Source: Bryobacterales bacterium (lineage in GTDB: Bacteria; Acidobacteriota; Terriglobia; Bryobacterales; Bryobacteraceae). Taken from it: a stretch of 45,882 bases of DNA. Position 1 is the stretch's first letter, and every line of letters begins with the position of its first letter. The position numbers and the translations under genes are program-made. Shown one piece after another: positions 1 through 8,383 of this stretch. The notes beneath the pieces were generated by a model. It did not search any database. It was not told the origin of the DNA and saw nothing but the letters and a program-made list of their open reading frames with translations. The DNA lies in the NCBI GenBank assembly GCA_947467395.1, contig CANIIC010000012.1, positions 1 through 45,882 on the forward strand, given 5' to 3'.

Positions 1-1605
1 ATGCTGGGTTTGCTGGGTGGATTGGCGGGTGTGGTGATCGGGCGGGGGATCGAAGAAGTGTTCCCGTCGCTGGTTTCGCAGATCTTCGAAATTCAGGCGC
101 CCACTGGCTGGCACCTCGACGCCGCATTACAAGGCATCGCGGTGGGCATGCTGACTACGCTACTGTTCACGCTCCCCCCGCTACTGGCGATCCGCAAGAT
201 TCGCCCCGCGATGATCCTGCGTCGAGATATGCCGGAAGCAAAGAAGCCCTTCGCACAGCGTTTGAAGGAATCGCCCGATTCGATCGTGGTCGGGGGCTTG
301 TTGCTGGCAGGACTGGCCGGTATCGCTGCCTGGTTGGCCGAATCCGCTCGCGTGGGTGGTTATTTCGCGCTGGGTTTGACCGCGAGCCTGATCGCCTTAG
401 GCGGTGTAGCTTGGGCTCTCCTGCGCATCATCCGTACCTTCCTGAAACGGGCTCCGTTCCGCTTGTCCGCAGTTACGCGACAGGGCTTGTCGAACCTCTA
501 CCGCCAAGGGAACCAGGCGCAGGCCATCCTGATCGCCATGAGCCTCGGCGTGATGTTCACGTTGAGCGTGTATTTGATTCAGAGCTCGGTAGTCGACGAC
601 ATCATCTCTACCGCGCCTCCGGGCGTTCCAAACTTGTTTCTCGTCGGAGTCACACCTGAACAGGTGGACCCGCTAAAAACTCTGATCGCGCAGCAACAGG
701 GAATTCTGGCTCCTGCGGAGCTGGGTCCTTCGATCTCGGCCCAACTCGTCTCCATCAATTCGCGCACGGATTGGGCCGCACCGGAAACGCCGGCGCAGCG
801 CTTCACGCGCCCCAGATCTGTCAGTTGGGAAGATGCACTACCCAAGCAGCTGGAACTGGCTTCGGGCACCTGGTGGAATCGTTCCACCAACGAAGCGGTC
901 GTGTCGGTATCCGAAAACGCCGCCCGCGTGCTGGATCTAAAGGCCGGTTCGCAGCTCGAATTCAGCATCACCAATCGACCTGTATTGGCTCATGTCGTCG
1001 CGATCCATCGGCAGTCAGGCTTCCGCGCCACTCCCGAAGCGGACTTCATCTTCAATCGCGCGACCCTCGCAGGATTCCCAGTCATTTACTCTGGCGGCGT
1101 GCGCGTGAAGGCCGATCAGGCAGGTGCGGTCCAGCGGGCAGTATTCAAGCAGTTCCCCACGGTGACGGTGGTGAACATCGCGGACGTTCTGGAGATCGTA
1201 CAGCAGGTGATCGATCAGATTGCGCTAGTGATCCGCTTCCTGTCGGCGTTCGCGATTCTGGCCGGCGCGATCATCCTGGCCGCGAGCGTTGCAGGTACTC
1301 GCTTCCGCCGCGTTCGAGAGGTCGTGATCCTGAAAACCCTTGGAGCCTCGCGGTCACATATCGGCCGCATCTTCTCGATCGAATTTCTCACACTGGGTGC
1401 CGTTGCTGGGATCATGGGCGCACTCCTGGCCGGCGGGTTCACGAACCTGGTGCTCACCCAATTACTGGAGACGGAGTTCCACGTCGATTGGGTCGCTTCC
1501 TTCGCGTGCATCGCCCTCACGGCGTTGCTGGCGAACATCGCAGGCTGGTTGGCGAGTTTCCGAATCCTCGGCCAGAAACCGCTTGAAGTTCTGCGCGAGG
1601 AGTAG
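1..1605 (+). CDS. ABC transporter permease (FtsX/MacB-type), 5' partial
   Basis: Inner-membrane permease of the FtsX/DUF214 superfamily, the YbbP-like type with two FtsX domains, which works with an ABC ATPase in export or lipoprotein/lipid handling. The fragment opens inside the first FtsX domain (MLGLLGGLAGVVIG is a typical internal helix, not an N-terminus). It continues through a helix pair around residues 95-145, a long periplasmic domain at roughly 200-390, and a final FtsX domain (three helices, about 400-530) ending in the usual PLEVLREE tail. The ATG at base 1 is therefore probably an internal Met and the gene starts outside the window. Its stop codon directly abuts the stop of the convergent response regulator. 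The cognate ATPase is not in the window, so the substrate cannot be assigned. Confidence 0.88.
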   Translation: MLGLLGGLAGVVIGRGIEEVFPSLVSQIFEIQAPTGWHLDAALQGIAVGMLTTLLFTLPPLLAIRKIRPAMILRRDMPEAKKPFAQRLKESPDSIVVGGLLLAGLAGIAAWLAESARVGGYFALGLTASLIALGGVAWALLRIIRTFLKRAPFRLSAVTRQGLSNLYRQGNQAQAILIAMSLGVMFTLSVYLIQSSVVDDIISTAPPGVPNLFLVGVTPEQVDPLKTLIAQQQGILAPAELGPSISAQLVSINSRTDWAAPETPAQRFTRPRSVSWEDALPKQLELASGTWWNRSTNEAVVSVSENAARVLDLKAGSQLEFSITNRPVLAHVVAIHRQSGFRATPEADFIFNRATLAGFPVIYSGGVRVKADQAGAVQRAVFKQFPTVTVVNIADVLEIVQQVIDQIALVIRFLSAFAILAGAIILAASVAGTRFRRVREVVILKTLGASRSHIGRIFSIEFLTLGAVAGIMGALLAGGFTNLVLTQLLETEFHVDWVASFACIALTALLANIAGWLASFRILGQKPLEVLREE

Positions 1606-2232
1606 TTAGAATTCGATCGAAGCCAGAACCTCAGAAGGCTTCTTCCCAAAGGAAGCACAGATCGCCAGCAGGCTTTCAATGCTGGGCAAATTCGCGCCGC
1701 GTTCGATGGCGCTGATCTGGGAAACGCTGAGTTTAGTGTGTGCGGCCATGTCCTTAAGCGACCAGTCTCGCGACACGCGCAGCATTTTGATCGCGTGTCC
1801 TAGACGCTCGCGCAGCCGGTTTTGAGCCGTGCTGCCAAGTCCAAAGGCTTCCACCGCGTTCTTCAGAACCTGGCGAATCTGGGCCAACGTAAAGGGCTTC
1901 GCCACATAATCGAAGACCTTCAATTTAAAGGTTGCCCGCATGTCCTCAAGGGACGGGTAGCCCGTGATGATGATCACGCACATATTGGGCCACTTGGCCA
2001 ACAACTGTTCCACAACCTTGTCGCCGGTGACTTCCCCCATCTTCATGTCCAGAAGCACGATGTCCGGAACTCTTTCCTCACAAGAAGCAAACAGATCTGC
2101 GGGGTTAGCGAACGTGCGGACGGTATAAACCTTCTCGTCCGTCAGAAAGTCTTCAAGGTAGGTACGAAAATCGACGTCATCGTCCAGTAGGGCGATATCC
2201 GCAGCGAACTGTGGAACACTTGATTCCGGCAT
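1606..2232 (-). CDS. Response regulator with REC and XRE-type HTH output
   Basis: Two-domain cytoplasmic protein of 208 residues. Residues 10-125 are a receiver domain: an acidic cluster (LLDDDVDF), the phosphoacceptor Asp in DIVLLDMKMG, the Thr of IIITGYPS and the Lys of DYVAKPF are all present, so it should accept phosphate. Residues 140-205 are a Cro/CI (XRE) helix-turn-helix (DMAAHTKLSVSQISAIERG), an uncommon output for REC proteins, which usually carry OmpR, NarL or Fis domains. No sensor kinase is in the window. It starts 3 bases after the stop of the upstream membrane glycosyltransferase, so the two are almost certainly one transcript. The HTH suggests DNA binding, but the target is unknown. 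Confidence 0.9.
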   Translation of the reverse strand: MPESSVPQFAADIALLDDDVDFRTYLEDFLTDEKVYTVRTFANPADLFASCEERVPDIVLLDMKMGEVTGDKVVEQLLAKWPNMCVIIITGYPSLEDMRATFKLKVFDYVAKPFTLAQIRQVLKNAVEAFGLGSTAQNRLRERLGHAIKMLRVSRDWSLKDMAAHTKLSVSQISAIERGANLPSIESLLAICASFGKKPSEVLASIEF

Positions 2233-2235
2233 TGA

Positions 2236-3351
2236 TCAGGAAACCTCCCGTCCTTTCCACGACACCCGGTGTTTGGCCAGGATACAGTACAGCACATGCC
2301 CAAGGATAGGCAGCATGAAGTAAAACGCGAAAGGAGCCAGCAGGACACGGATGGGGCTGCGATACCAAGACAACAACAAGAGCAACGGAAGGACCGCAAG
2401 CCCGACTGCCACCAACGGCCATCCACCCGAATACGTGAAGGCGACCATCGGCAACCAGAGCGCCGAGAGCAAGATGCTGAACAGAACTACAAAGCCTTGG
2501 CCGCTAGGCAGGTGAGTGTACTTGAAGGATATCCGAGGGAGCCCCTCCCAAAGCCCTTTCCAGCCTTCTTGAAAGCGGGCGTGTCCCAGAGAGGAGGTTC
2601 GCGCCAGTCCCAGTTTCATACGGTGCCGCTGAGCGAGTAGCGCAAGCTTCAAGTCATCCACAAGAAACGTCAAGCCCGAGGTGTGGCCCCCAATAAATGC
2701 GTAGGCATCGCGGCGTACCAGGATGCAATGTCCGTCAAAGGCGCCTTCAGGACACTTACGCGGATTGATGGCCGCGAAGAACAGGGCCTGACAGAACGGC
2801 GTCAGGATATGTTCGGCCAAACTCTCGCACTCCATCTGCAGATGCACCGAGATAAAAGAGAGCCCGTTCATCTCCGCGGCGTAGATCAAGGACTCCAGAA
2901 TGCCGTCCTCGTACCACGTATCGGCGTCAGCGAACATGATCCACTTCGAATTCACGGCTCGGGCACCGGCGGCGCAAGCATACGGCTTACCGAACGCCCC
3001 CCGCGGCAGGGCAGGGACGCGGAAAACACCAGCCCCAGCGGATTCAGCCTCCCGAGCAGTCTTGTCCTCGGACTCGTCATCAATCACGATCACTGAATCC
3101 GGCGGCAGGCTTCGAACTGCGCGCCCGATGACGGCTTCCTCATTCCGTGCGGGGATCACGACCATGCAGTCTGGCGGGGTGGGCTGCGGCGCACATTCGG
3201 CGAGTTCTGGCAACGCCATGTAATTGCGGCGGGCGCGCACGAAAATGTAGGTAAAGGCCGCGGCGTAGGCCAAGCCAAGAAACAAGCCGGCTCGCGGATC
3301 CACATTCCAGCCTCGAACCCAACTAAGGATGTAAGAAATGATTGCTTCCAT
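2236..3351 (-). CDS. Membrane-associated family 2 glycosyltransferase
   Basis: GT2 enzyme of about 371 residues: an N-terminal membrane helix (about 18-36), a GT-A catalytic domain (VVIPARNEE near 60, then DDES, the metal-binding FADADTW, and a later VDDLKLALLAQRHRM acceptor-side motif), and three or four C-terminal helices (about 270-360). The architecture resembles the HpnB/CrtQ-like enzymes that glycosylate lipids such as hopanoids or carotenoids, but no hopanoid or carotenoid genes are nearby, so the acceptor is unknown. I prefer the ATG at 3351 over the longer frame from 3420, because the extension is basic and runs across the intergenic region next to the divergent hydantoinase gene. 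It is followed, 3 bases on, by the REC-XRE regulator. Confidence 0.85.
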   Translation of the reverse strand: MEAIISYILSWVRGWNVDPRAGLFLGLAYAAAFTYIFVRARRNYMALPELAECAPQPTPPDCMVVIPARNEEAVIGRAVRSLPPDSVIVIDDESEDKTAREAESAGAGVFRVPALPRGAFGKPYACAAGARAVNSKWIMFADADTWYEDGILESLIYAAEMNGLSFISVHLQMECESLAEHILTPFCQALFFAAINPRKCPEGAFDGHCILVRRDAYAFIGGHTSGLTFLVDDLKLALLAQRHRMKLGLARTSSLGHARFQEGWKGLWEGLPRISFKYTHLPSGQGFVVLFSILLSALWLPMVAFTYSGGWPLVAVGLAVLPLLLLLSWYRSPIRVLLAPFAFYFMLPILGHVLYCILAKHRVSWKGREVS

Positions 3352-3422
3352 GCAAAGCGGAGCGAAAGGATTTTTGCCGATTCTAGCACGCCGGCACCCG
3401 CGCGACGTAGGAGAATACACCT

Positions 3423-4952
3423 ATGGCTGTGGATCCCGTGCAATTGGAACTGTTCCGCCACCTTCTTGTTTCCATCGCCGAGGAGATGGGCGCCGTTCTC
3501 AGGAAATCCGCTTACTCGGCGAACATCAAAGAGCGGCGAGACTATTCCTGCGCCATCTACGACCATCGAGGAGAAACGGTTGCGATGGGCGATCACATGC
3601 CGGTCCACTTGGGCGCGATGCCGCTATCCGTTCGGGCGGTGATCGACGCATTCAAACTACGCGAAGGCGATGTGGCGTTGGTGAATGACCCCTTTCAAGG
3701 GGGAACGCATCTACCTGACATCACGGCGGTCGCTCCTGTGTTTGTGGGAGGCCCGAATCCGGCATTCTTCGTCGCCAGTCGGGCGCATCACTCGGATGTG
3801 GGTGGAATGAGTCCGGGTTCTATGCCCATGGCTCGTGAAATCTACCAGGAAGGCTTGCGAATCCCACCCGTTCTGATTCAGCGAGAAGGCAAGCTCGACC
3901 AATCCCTGTTGCGACTGATTCTGGCCAATGTGCGGACCCCGATCGAGCGCGAGGGGGATCTCGCCGCGCAATTGGCGTCGATTGAGCGCGGCGCGACGCG
4001 CTTGCGGGATTTGGTGACGAAGTACGGCATGCCCCGATTGAGTGAGGGCATCAGGGCACTGCAAAATTACAGTGCCAAAATGATGACGGCGGCGCTGGAG
4101 GAAATCCCCAAGGGACGCTATCGGTTCGAGGATGTCCTGGACAATGACGGGATCTCTCCAGAACCAATTCCGATCCGCGTCGAAGTGAGAATCGCCGATG
4201 GTCGTGCGGTTGTGGATTTCACGGGCAGCGCCCCTCAGGTGGTTGGCCCCATGAATGCCAACTACGCCGTCACCTTGGCCGCGACGATATATGTCTTCCG
4301 CTGCCTGATTCGCGAGGACGTTTCGTTTACGTCCGGGATCCTGCGCCCGATCCGCGTGATCGCGCCGCCGGGAAGCGTAGTGAATGCCCAAGCCCCGGCG
4401 GCTATGGCAGCGGGCAATGTGGAGACCTCACAGCGAATCACCGATGTTCTGTTGGGCGCCTTGGCCCAGGCAGCCCCGGACCGAATCCCGGCAGCGAGTT
4501 GCGGCACGATGAATAACCTCAGCTTTGGCGGCAGCGGGTGGGCGTATTACGAGACCATTGCCGGCGGGGCCGGGGCATCGTCGCGTGGCGCGGGGCTCAG
4601 CGCGCACCATACACACATGACCAATAGTTGGAACACGCCGGTGGAAGCTTTCGAGCACCAATATCCGGTCCGGATCGAAGAGTACCGCATACGAAAAAAT
4701 ACGGGGGGCGCTGGACGGCATCGCGGTGGCGATGGCTTGGTCCGCTCGTTCCGCTTCCTCATGGATGCGGAGGTAACGCTTATCGCCGACCGGCGTGAGC
4801 GCGGTGCCTACGGCCTTGCGGGTGGTACGCCCGGAGCTCCGGGCCACGATCGATTGCGCGGCAACCGGATGGCCCCAAAGAGTCGAAACGCGGTTCGCGC
4901 TGGGGACTTGGTGACAGTGATGACGTCCGGAGGGGGCGGCTGGGGTCGCTAG
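3423..4952 (+). CDS. Hydantoinase B/oxoprolinase-family protein
   Basis: Cytoplasmic protein of 509 residues matching the HyuB family, the B subunit of ATP-dependent N-methylhydantoinase, acetophenone carboxylase and 5-oxoprolinase-type enzymes. The family hallmark GDVALVNDPFQGGTHLPD lies near residue 85, followed by ASRAHHSDVGG and a glycine-rich C-terminus (AGDLVTVMTSGGGGWG). The ATG at 3423 follows an AGGAG Shine-Dalgarno at 3409-3413 with 9-base spacing. These enzymes normally need an HyuA partner that activates the substrate with ATP, usually encoded next door. Here the neighbours are a divergent glycosyltransferase and an NTF2-like protein, so the partner must be elsewhere or this copy acts alone. 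The substrate cannot be named. Confidence 0.88.
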   Translation: MAVDPVQLELFRHLLVSIAEEMGAVLRKSAYSANIKERRDYSCAIYDHRGETVAMGDHMPVHLGAMPLSVRAVIDAFKLREGDVALVNDPFQGGTHLPDITAVAPVFVGGPNPAFFVASRAHHSDVGGMSPGSMPMAREIYQEGLRIPPVLIQREGKLDQSLLRLILANVRTPIEREGDLAAQLASIERGATRLRDLVTKYGMPRLSEGIRALQNYSAKMMTAALEEIPKGRYRFEDVLDNDGISPEPIPIRVEVRIADGRAVVDFTGSAPQVVGPMNANYAVTLAATIYVFRCLIREDVSFTSGILRPIRVIAPPGSVVNAQAPAAMAAGNVETSQRITDVLLGALAQAAPDRIPAASCGTMNNLSFGGSGWAYYETIAGGAGASSRGAGLSAHHTHMTNSWNTPVEAFEHQYPVRIEEYRIRKNTGGAGRHRGGDGLVRSFRFLMDAEVTLIADRRERGAYGLAGGTPGAPGHDRLRGNRMAPKSRNAVRAGDLVTVMTSGGGGWGR

Positions 4953-5010
4953 ATCGGGCGGCAACTTGGGCGTTTGCGGCATAATACCGGGACAGGAGAT
5001 TCCACGTCCC

Positions 5011-5562
5011 ATGAAAACCCTCGTACTTGCCACTCTCGTCGCCTTTGCCGTTCCCACCTTTGCCGCGCTCCCGGTTGTCCCGGTTGCTCCCGCAAAACAA
5101 AAGGAACTACTCAAGAGCCAGGATCCGAAGCTGGCAGTGAACAAAAAGATCGCCTACGATTTCTTCCGTATCGTTCTGCAGGGCCGGCGTTTGGAACTGG
5201 CAGATCAGTTTATGACGAACGACTACATGCAGCACAATCCGAACGCGGAGACGGGTATGGCTGGATTCAAGGCGTATTTCTCAGCTCTTCCTGGCGGGCC
5301 TCAACCGATTCCGGAGACGTTGGCCGGTTTGGTTTCGATCCAGGCAGAAGGCGATTACGTGACGCTGGCGTTCGTGCGTGAGTATGACGATCCTGCCGGA
5401 GCGGGCAAGAAGTACACTACTACATGGTTCGACATGCTCCGCATCGTGGACGGCAAGGTGGTTGAGCACTGGGATTCGGCCATGAAGGGCGCTACTGGCC
5501 CGGTAGCCGCTGCGGCCAAGCCGGCTACTCCCGCCAAGGCTGGACCCAAAGGCAAGCAGTAG
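5011..5562 (+). CDS. Exported NTF2/SnoaL-like protein
   Basis: Small protein of 183 residues with a Sec-type signal peptide (MKTLVLATLVAFAVPTFA, cleavage likely after FAA). The SnoaL/NTF2-like domain covers about 45-155, with the sequence ADQFMTNDYMQHNPNAETG and later TTWFDMLRIVDGKVVEHWD, as in SnoaL-like predicted cyclases/ester-binding proteins. The C-terminus is an Ala/Pro/Lys-rich tail. The ATG at 5011 is chosen because a CAGGAG Shine-Dalgarno lies about 13 bases upstream and a signal peptide starts exactly there; the longer frame from 4966 has neither. A CATAAT hexamer at 4980-4985 is a possible -10. The enzymatic role is unknown; family members range from cyclases to simple binding proteins. 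Confidence 0.8.
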   Translation: MKTLVLATLVAFAVPTFAALPVVPVAPAKQKELLKSQDPKLAVNKKIAYDFFRIVLQGRRLELADQFMTNDYMQHNPNAETGMAGFKAYFSALPGGPQPIPETLAGLVSIQAEGDYVTLAFVREYDDPAGAGKKYTTTWFDMLRIVDGKVVEHWDSAMKGATGPVAAAAKPATPAKAGPKGKQ

Positions 5563-5589
5563 ACCGGGGCTACACTAAGAACACATCGA

Positions 5590-6426
5590 ATGCCGACCAT
5601 TGTTTGGCCGGACAACCCGAACGCAACACTGCTTGCCGTCCTCGACGTGCTTGCGGTAGCCGTGCTGTTGTACAACTTCATCCTGGTGCTGCGTGGTCGG
5701 CGCGCCATGCACGTACTGAGCGGTATGGCCGTGTTACTGCTGCTCTACGTTGCAGCGGCGTGGCTGGGCCTGGAATTATTGCGGTCCGTCCTGGCAGGTC
5801 TCGCGCCGTATTCGTTGATCGCGTTCATTGTAATGTTCCAGTCGGAGCTTCGCGGATACCTGACGCGCCTGGGGCGCATCCGTTGGTTTCGGGGTCATTG
5901 GTTCAGCTTCGGTCAACGTCTGGAACGACGCGAAATTGTCGATGAGATTTTGCTCGCCGCTGAACAGATGGCGGAGAAACGGATCGGCGCGTTGATCGTA
6001 CTGGAACGCGATATTGGACTGCGCACGTTTATCGAAAGCGGAGTAACCCTGGACGCTGTCGTCACGCGGGATCTGCTGCTGGCTATTTTTCATCCCGGCG
6101 CACAATTGCACGATGGAGCTGTGATCCTACAAGGGGATCGCGTCGCCGCTGCCGCCTGTTTCCTTCCGTTGCACGTCAGCCCGGCCGGTGCGCAACAAAT
6201 GGCGCTCCGTAAACTGGGCACTCGTCATCGTGCCGCGATTGGGGTGACCGAAGAAACCGACGCGCTGGCCGTGGTGGTTTCTGAGGAAACTGGGCAAATC
6301 TCGATTGCCTGGCGCGGCGAACTGGAGCCGGATGTCTCGCTGGATCGGCTGCGCAATCGGTTGACGCATCATTCCACCGGCACACGCCCGGAACCGGTTC
6401 ACGAATTGGGAAGCGTGCAGTCATGA
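5590..6426 (+). CDS. cdaA: Diadenylate cyclase CdaA
   Basis: Membrane-bound enzyme that joins two ATP molecules into cyclic di-AMP, a messenger controlling potassium/osmolyte balance and cell-wall homeostasis. Three N-terminal helices (about 12-90) precede the DAC (DisA_N) domain. Both catalytic motifs are intact: Asp175-Gly176-Ala177 in LHDGAVIL and Arg212-His213-Arg214 in GTRHRAAIG. Length (278) is normal for the CdaA/TIGR00159 class. The TGA stop overlaps the ATG of the next, very short frame as ATGA, and glmM follows. This preserves the cdaA-cdaR-glmM order known from Firmicutes, where GlmM and CdaR bind CdaA and tune it. Translation is probably coupled along the operon. Confidence 0.95.
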   Translation: MPTIVWPDNPNATLLAVLDVLAVAVLLYNFILVLRGRRAMHVLSGMAVLLLLYVAAAWLGLELLRSVLAGLAPYSLIAFIVMFQSELRGYLTRLGRIRWFRGHWFSFGQRLERREIVDEILLAAEQMAEKRIGALIVLERDIGLRTFIESGVTLDAVVTRDLLLAIFHPGAQLHDGAVILQGDRVAAAACFLPLHVSPAGAQQMALRKLGTRHRAAIGVTEETDALAVVVSEETGQISIAWRGELEPDVSLDRLRNRLTHHSTGTRPEPVHELGSVQS

Positions 6427-6539
6427 ACACGCCGCGCCCGATTCGACGGCTGTTCACGAACAACATCGGTTGGAAGTTATTCTGTCTTGCCGTCTCTTTT
6501 TTGCTGTGGGTCCTACTTGTGGGTAGCCGCCCGTCCTAG
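6423..6539 (+). CDS. 38-residue CdaR/YbbR-like membrane anchor without YbbR domains
   Basis: Too short for the ORF track. The frame starts inside the cdaA stop (ATGA) and encodes a basic N-terminus followed by one membrane helix, NNIGWKLFCLAVSFLLW, then stops at TAG 6537-6539, only 14 bases before glmM. Position and sequence match the N-terminal anchor of CdaR/YbbR proteins, which typically open with a short basic stretch, an N-x-x-x-K-hydrophobic pattern and one helix before several extracytoplasmic YbbR repeats. Here no YbbR repeat follows in any frame, because glmM begins at once. It may be a functional micro-protein that still contacts CdaA in the membrane, or the stub left after an in-frame deletion. 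The coding call rests on position, overlap and helix quality. Confidence 0.7.
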   Translation: MNTPRPIRRLFTNNIGWKLFCLAVSFLLWVLLVGSRPS

Positions 6540-6553
6540 CGACAATTGAAGCA

Positions 6554-7900
6554 ATGAGCGCATCTGCCGCACGACAATTGTTTGGGACAGACGGAATTCG
6601 GGGAAAAGCGGGAGACTATCCGCTGGACCGTCCAACCGCTTTCGCCGTAGGGCTGGCGCTGGCCAAGTGGATCGGCAACAATCACCTCGATCCAGAGGTG
6701 GTCATCGGCATGGATACGCGTGAGTCAGGTCCCTGGATCGCCGAACATGTGGCCGGAGGCTTGGCCGAAGGTGGCGTCCGCGCTCGTTTTGCCGGCCTGA
6801 TCACAACCCCTGGCTTGGCCCACGTCGCGCGTACAGGCCCCTTTGCCGCGGGCGTGATGATTTCCGCGTCGCACAATCCGTTCCAAGATAACGGCATCAA
6901 AATCTTTGATCACTCTGGCTTCAAGCTTCCCGATGCCCAGGAACACCTCCTGGAACAACACATCTTCACGTGGGCCGCTACCGGTCAAGCTCCAAAATCC
7001 CTCGCGCTGACGGTGGATGAAGGACTGGATCACGCCTATGTGGAGCACTTGGCTTCAACATTACGCGGAGGCTTGGCCGGACTGCGCATCGTGATCGATC
7101 CAGGGAATGGCGCGGCAACGTATTTATCGAAGGAACTGTTTGAGAGGCTGGGCGCCACCGTCGATTGCATCCACAATGCTCCGGATGGCCGGAATATCAA
7201 TCTGAACTGCGGCTCGCAGCACTTGGATTCGCTGCGCGCTCGCGTGCTGGAGACCAAGGCTGATTTGGGAGTCGCCTTCGATGGCGATGCCGATCGCGCC
7301 ATGTTCGTCTCACACACCGGTAAGACTGTCGATGGTGACGCTGTCCTGCTGTTGGCGGGAGTCTGGTTGAAGCGAACACAGGGTACCATCGAAGTGGTGG
7401 CCACGGTGATGTCGAACATAGGGCTCCAGGTAGCGCTGGCCAAGCACGGCATCGCGATGATCCGCACGCCTGTGGGCGACAAGTACGTGCTGGAGGAGAT
7501 GGTGAAGCGTAACGCGCCGCTGGGCGGCGAGCAGAGCGGCCACGTGATCTTCCGCGAATTCGCCACCACCGGCGACGGCCTATTGACCGCGCTGCGCATC
7601 TGCCAAATCATGCGCGAAGCTGGGCAGGACCTGGACACGTTGACCAGCGAACTGACAATTTCCCCTCAGATTCTGGTGAACGTGCGCGTCAAGAATCGGC
7701 GCCCACTGGAGGAACTAGCGGAGGTGAAGGCGCAGATCGGTAAGGCAGAGGCCGAATTCGGGGGTTCCGGCCGGGTTGTGGTCCGTTTTTCCGGCACCGA
7801 ACCACTGGCCCGCGTTATGGTCGAAGGCCCCACGCAGGATCGCGTGGACCATTGGGCGCATGCGATTGCCGACGCCATTCGGGCGGAGTTGGGAGCGTAG
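6554..7900 (+). CDS. glmM: Phosphoglucosamine mutase GlmM
   Basis: Cytoplasmic alpha-D-phosphohexomutase converting glucosamine-6-phosphate to glucosamine-1-phosphate, the step leading to UDP-GlcNAc for peptidoglycan and lipid A. Full length (448). The phosphoserine loop SASHNPFQDNGIKIF places the catalytic Ser at about 106; the magnesium loop DGDADRAMF lies near 240, the sugar-specificity loop GGEQSGH near 325, and the phosphate-binding RFSGTEPLARVM in the C-terminal domain. The start follows 14 bases of spacer after the micro-CdaR stop with no clear Shine-Dalgarno; a GACAAT hexamer sits 7 bases before the ATG. In Firmicutes GlmM also binds and inhibits CdaA, so the neighbourhood fits c-di-AMP/cell-wall coupling. 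Confidence 0.96.
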   Translation: MSASAARQLFGTDGIRGKAGDYPLDRPTAFAVGLALAKWIGNNHLDPEVVIGMDTRESGPWIAEHVAGGLAEGGVRARFAGLITTPGLAHVARTGPFAAGVMISASHNPFQDNGIKIFDHSGFKLPDAQEHLLEQHIFTWAATGQAPKSLALTVDEGLDHAYVEHLASTLRGGLAGLRIVIDPGNGAATYLSKELFERLGATVDCIHNAPDGRNINLNCGSQHLDSLRARVLETKADLGVAFDGDADRAMFVSHTGKTVDGDAVLLLAGVWLKRTQGTIEVVATVMSNIGLQVALAKHGIAMIRTPVGDKYVLEEMVKRNAPLGGEQSGHVIFREFATTGDGLLTALRICQIMREAGQDLDTLTSELTISPQILVNVRVKNRRPLEELAEVKAQIGKAEAEFGGSGRVVVRFSGTEPLARVMVEGPTQDRVDHWAHAIADAIRAELGA

Positions 7901-7918
7901 GCCAAACCTCGCTATACT
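7889..7918 (+). promoter_or_regulatory. Predicted sigma70-type promoter close to a start codon
   Basis: TTGGGA (7889-7894), 18 bases, then TATACT (7913-7918). The next ATG is 11 bases after the -10, so a transcript starting at the usual place would carry only about 5 leader bases. No Shine-Dalgarno is present between the hexamer and the ATG. Confidence 0.45.
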
Positions 7919-7929
7919 AGTCTCTTCCT

Positions 7930-8376
7930 ATGTTTTTTCGCCGAGACAAGCCCCAAACCCCGACCTTTGACAGCCGCCTTTCGAACCTGAAGCAGTTCGG
8001 GTTTGAAACCGGTCGTGATGCCCAAGGCAAGACCATCGCCACGCGCAATGGTTGCGGTGCCTCGCTGGACGATGCCGGCGAAGGCAACGTGCAGATCGGT
8101 AAAGTTGGCGTGCTGGTGAACGGCGAGATCGCGCACTTAGTCAACGGCGGCTACCAGATGGTGTTGCGCACAGCCTCGGGCAAGGAACTTCCGGCCTTGG
8201 CGACGCACCTGAAGGCGCTGCACGCCTTCACTGAAGATCTGCGCGAAGGCCTCGGCCTGACCAGTCTCTACAACCTGTCGATGGGCACCACCTCCGACGA
8301 TCATCTGTATGATCGCGTGACGGATCGGGATGCCACGCCGCATCCGCGTCCTTGGGAAAAGAAGGTCGCCCACTAA
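7930..8376 (+). CDS. Hypothetical cytoplasmic protein, 148 aa
   Basis: I do not recognise a family. The protein is soluble, with no signal peptide or membrane helix. Composition and third-position GC look coding, and the pattern of alternating hydrophobics (VQIGKVGVLVNGEIAHLVNGGYQMVL, shown here only to illustrate strands; middle part) suggests a small beta-rich fold followed by one or two helices (LATHLKALHAFTEDL). The ATG lies 11 bases after a TATACT hexamer with no ribosome site, which suggests a near-leaderless transcript. Its TAA stop is part of the Shine-Dalgarno of the next gene (taaggcgaccGTG), so the two are probably translationally coupled. The job may relate to the MFS transporter, but nothing in the sequence proves it. 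Confidence 0.75.
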   Translation: MFFRRDKPQTPTFDSRLSNLKQFGFETGRDAQGKTIATRNGCGASLDDAGEGNVQIGKVGVLVNGEIAHLVNGGYQMVLRTASGKELPALATHLKALHAFTEDLREGLGLTSLYNLSMGTTSDDHLYDRVTDRDATPHPRPWEKKVAH

Positions 8377-8383
8377 GGCGACC

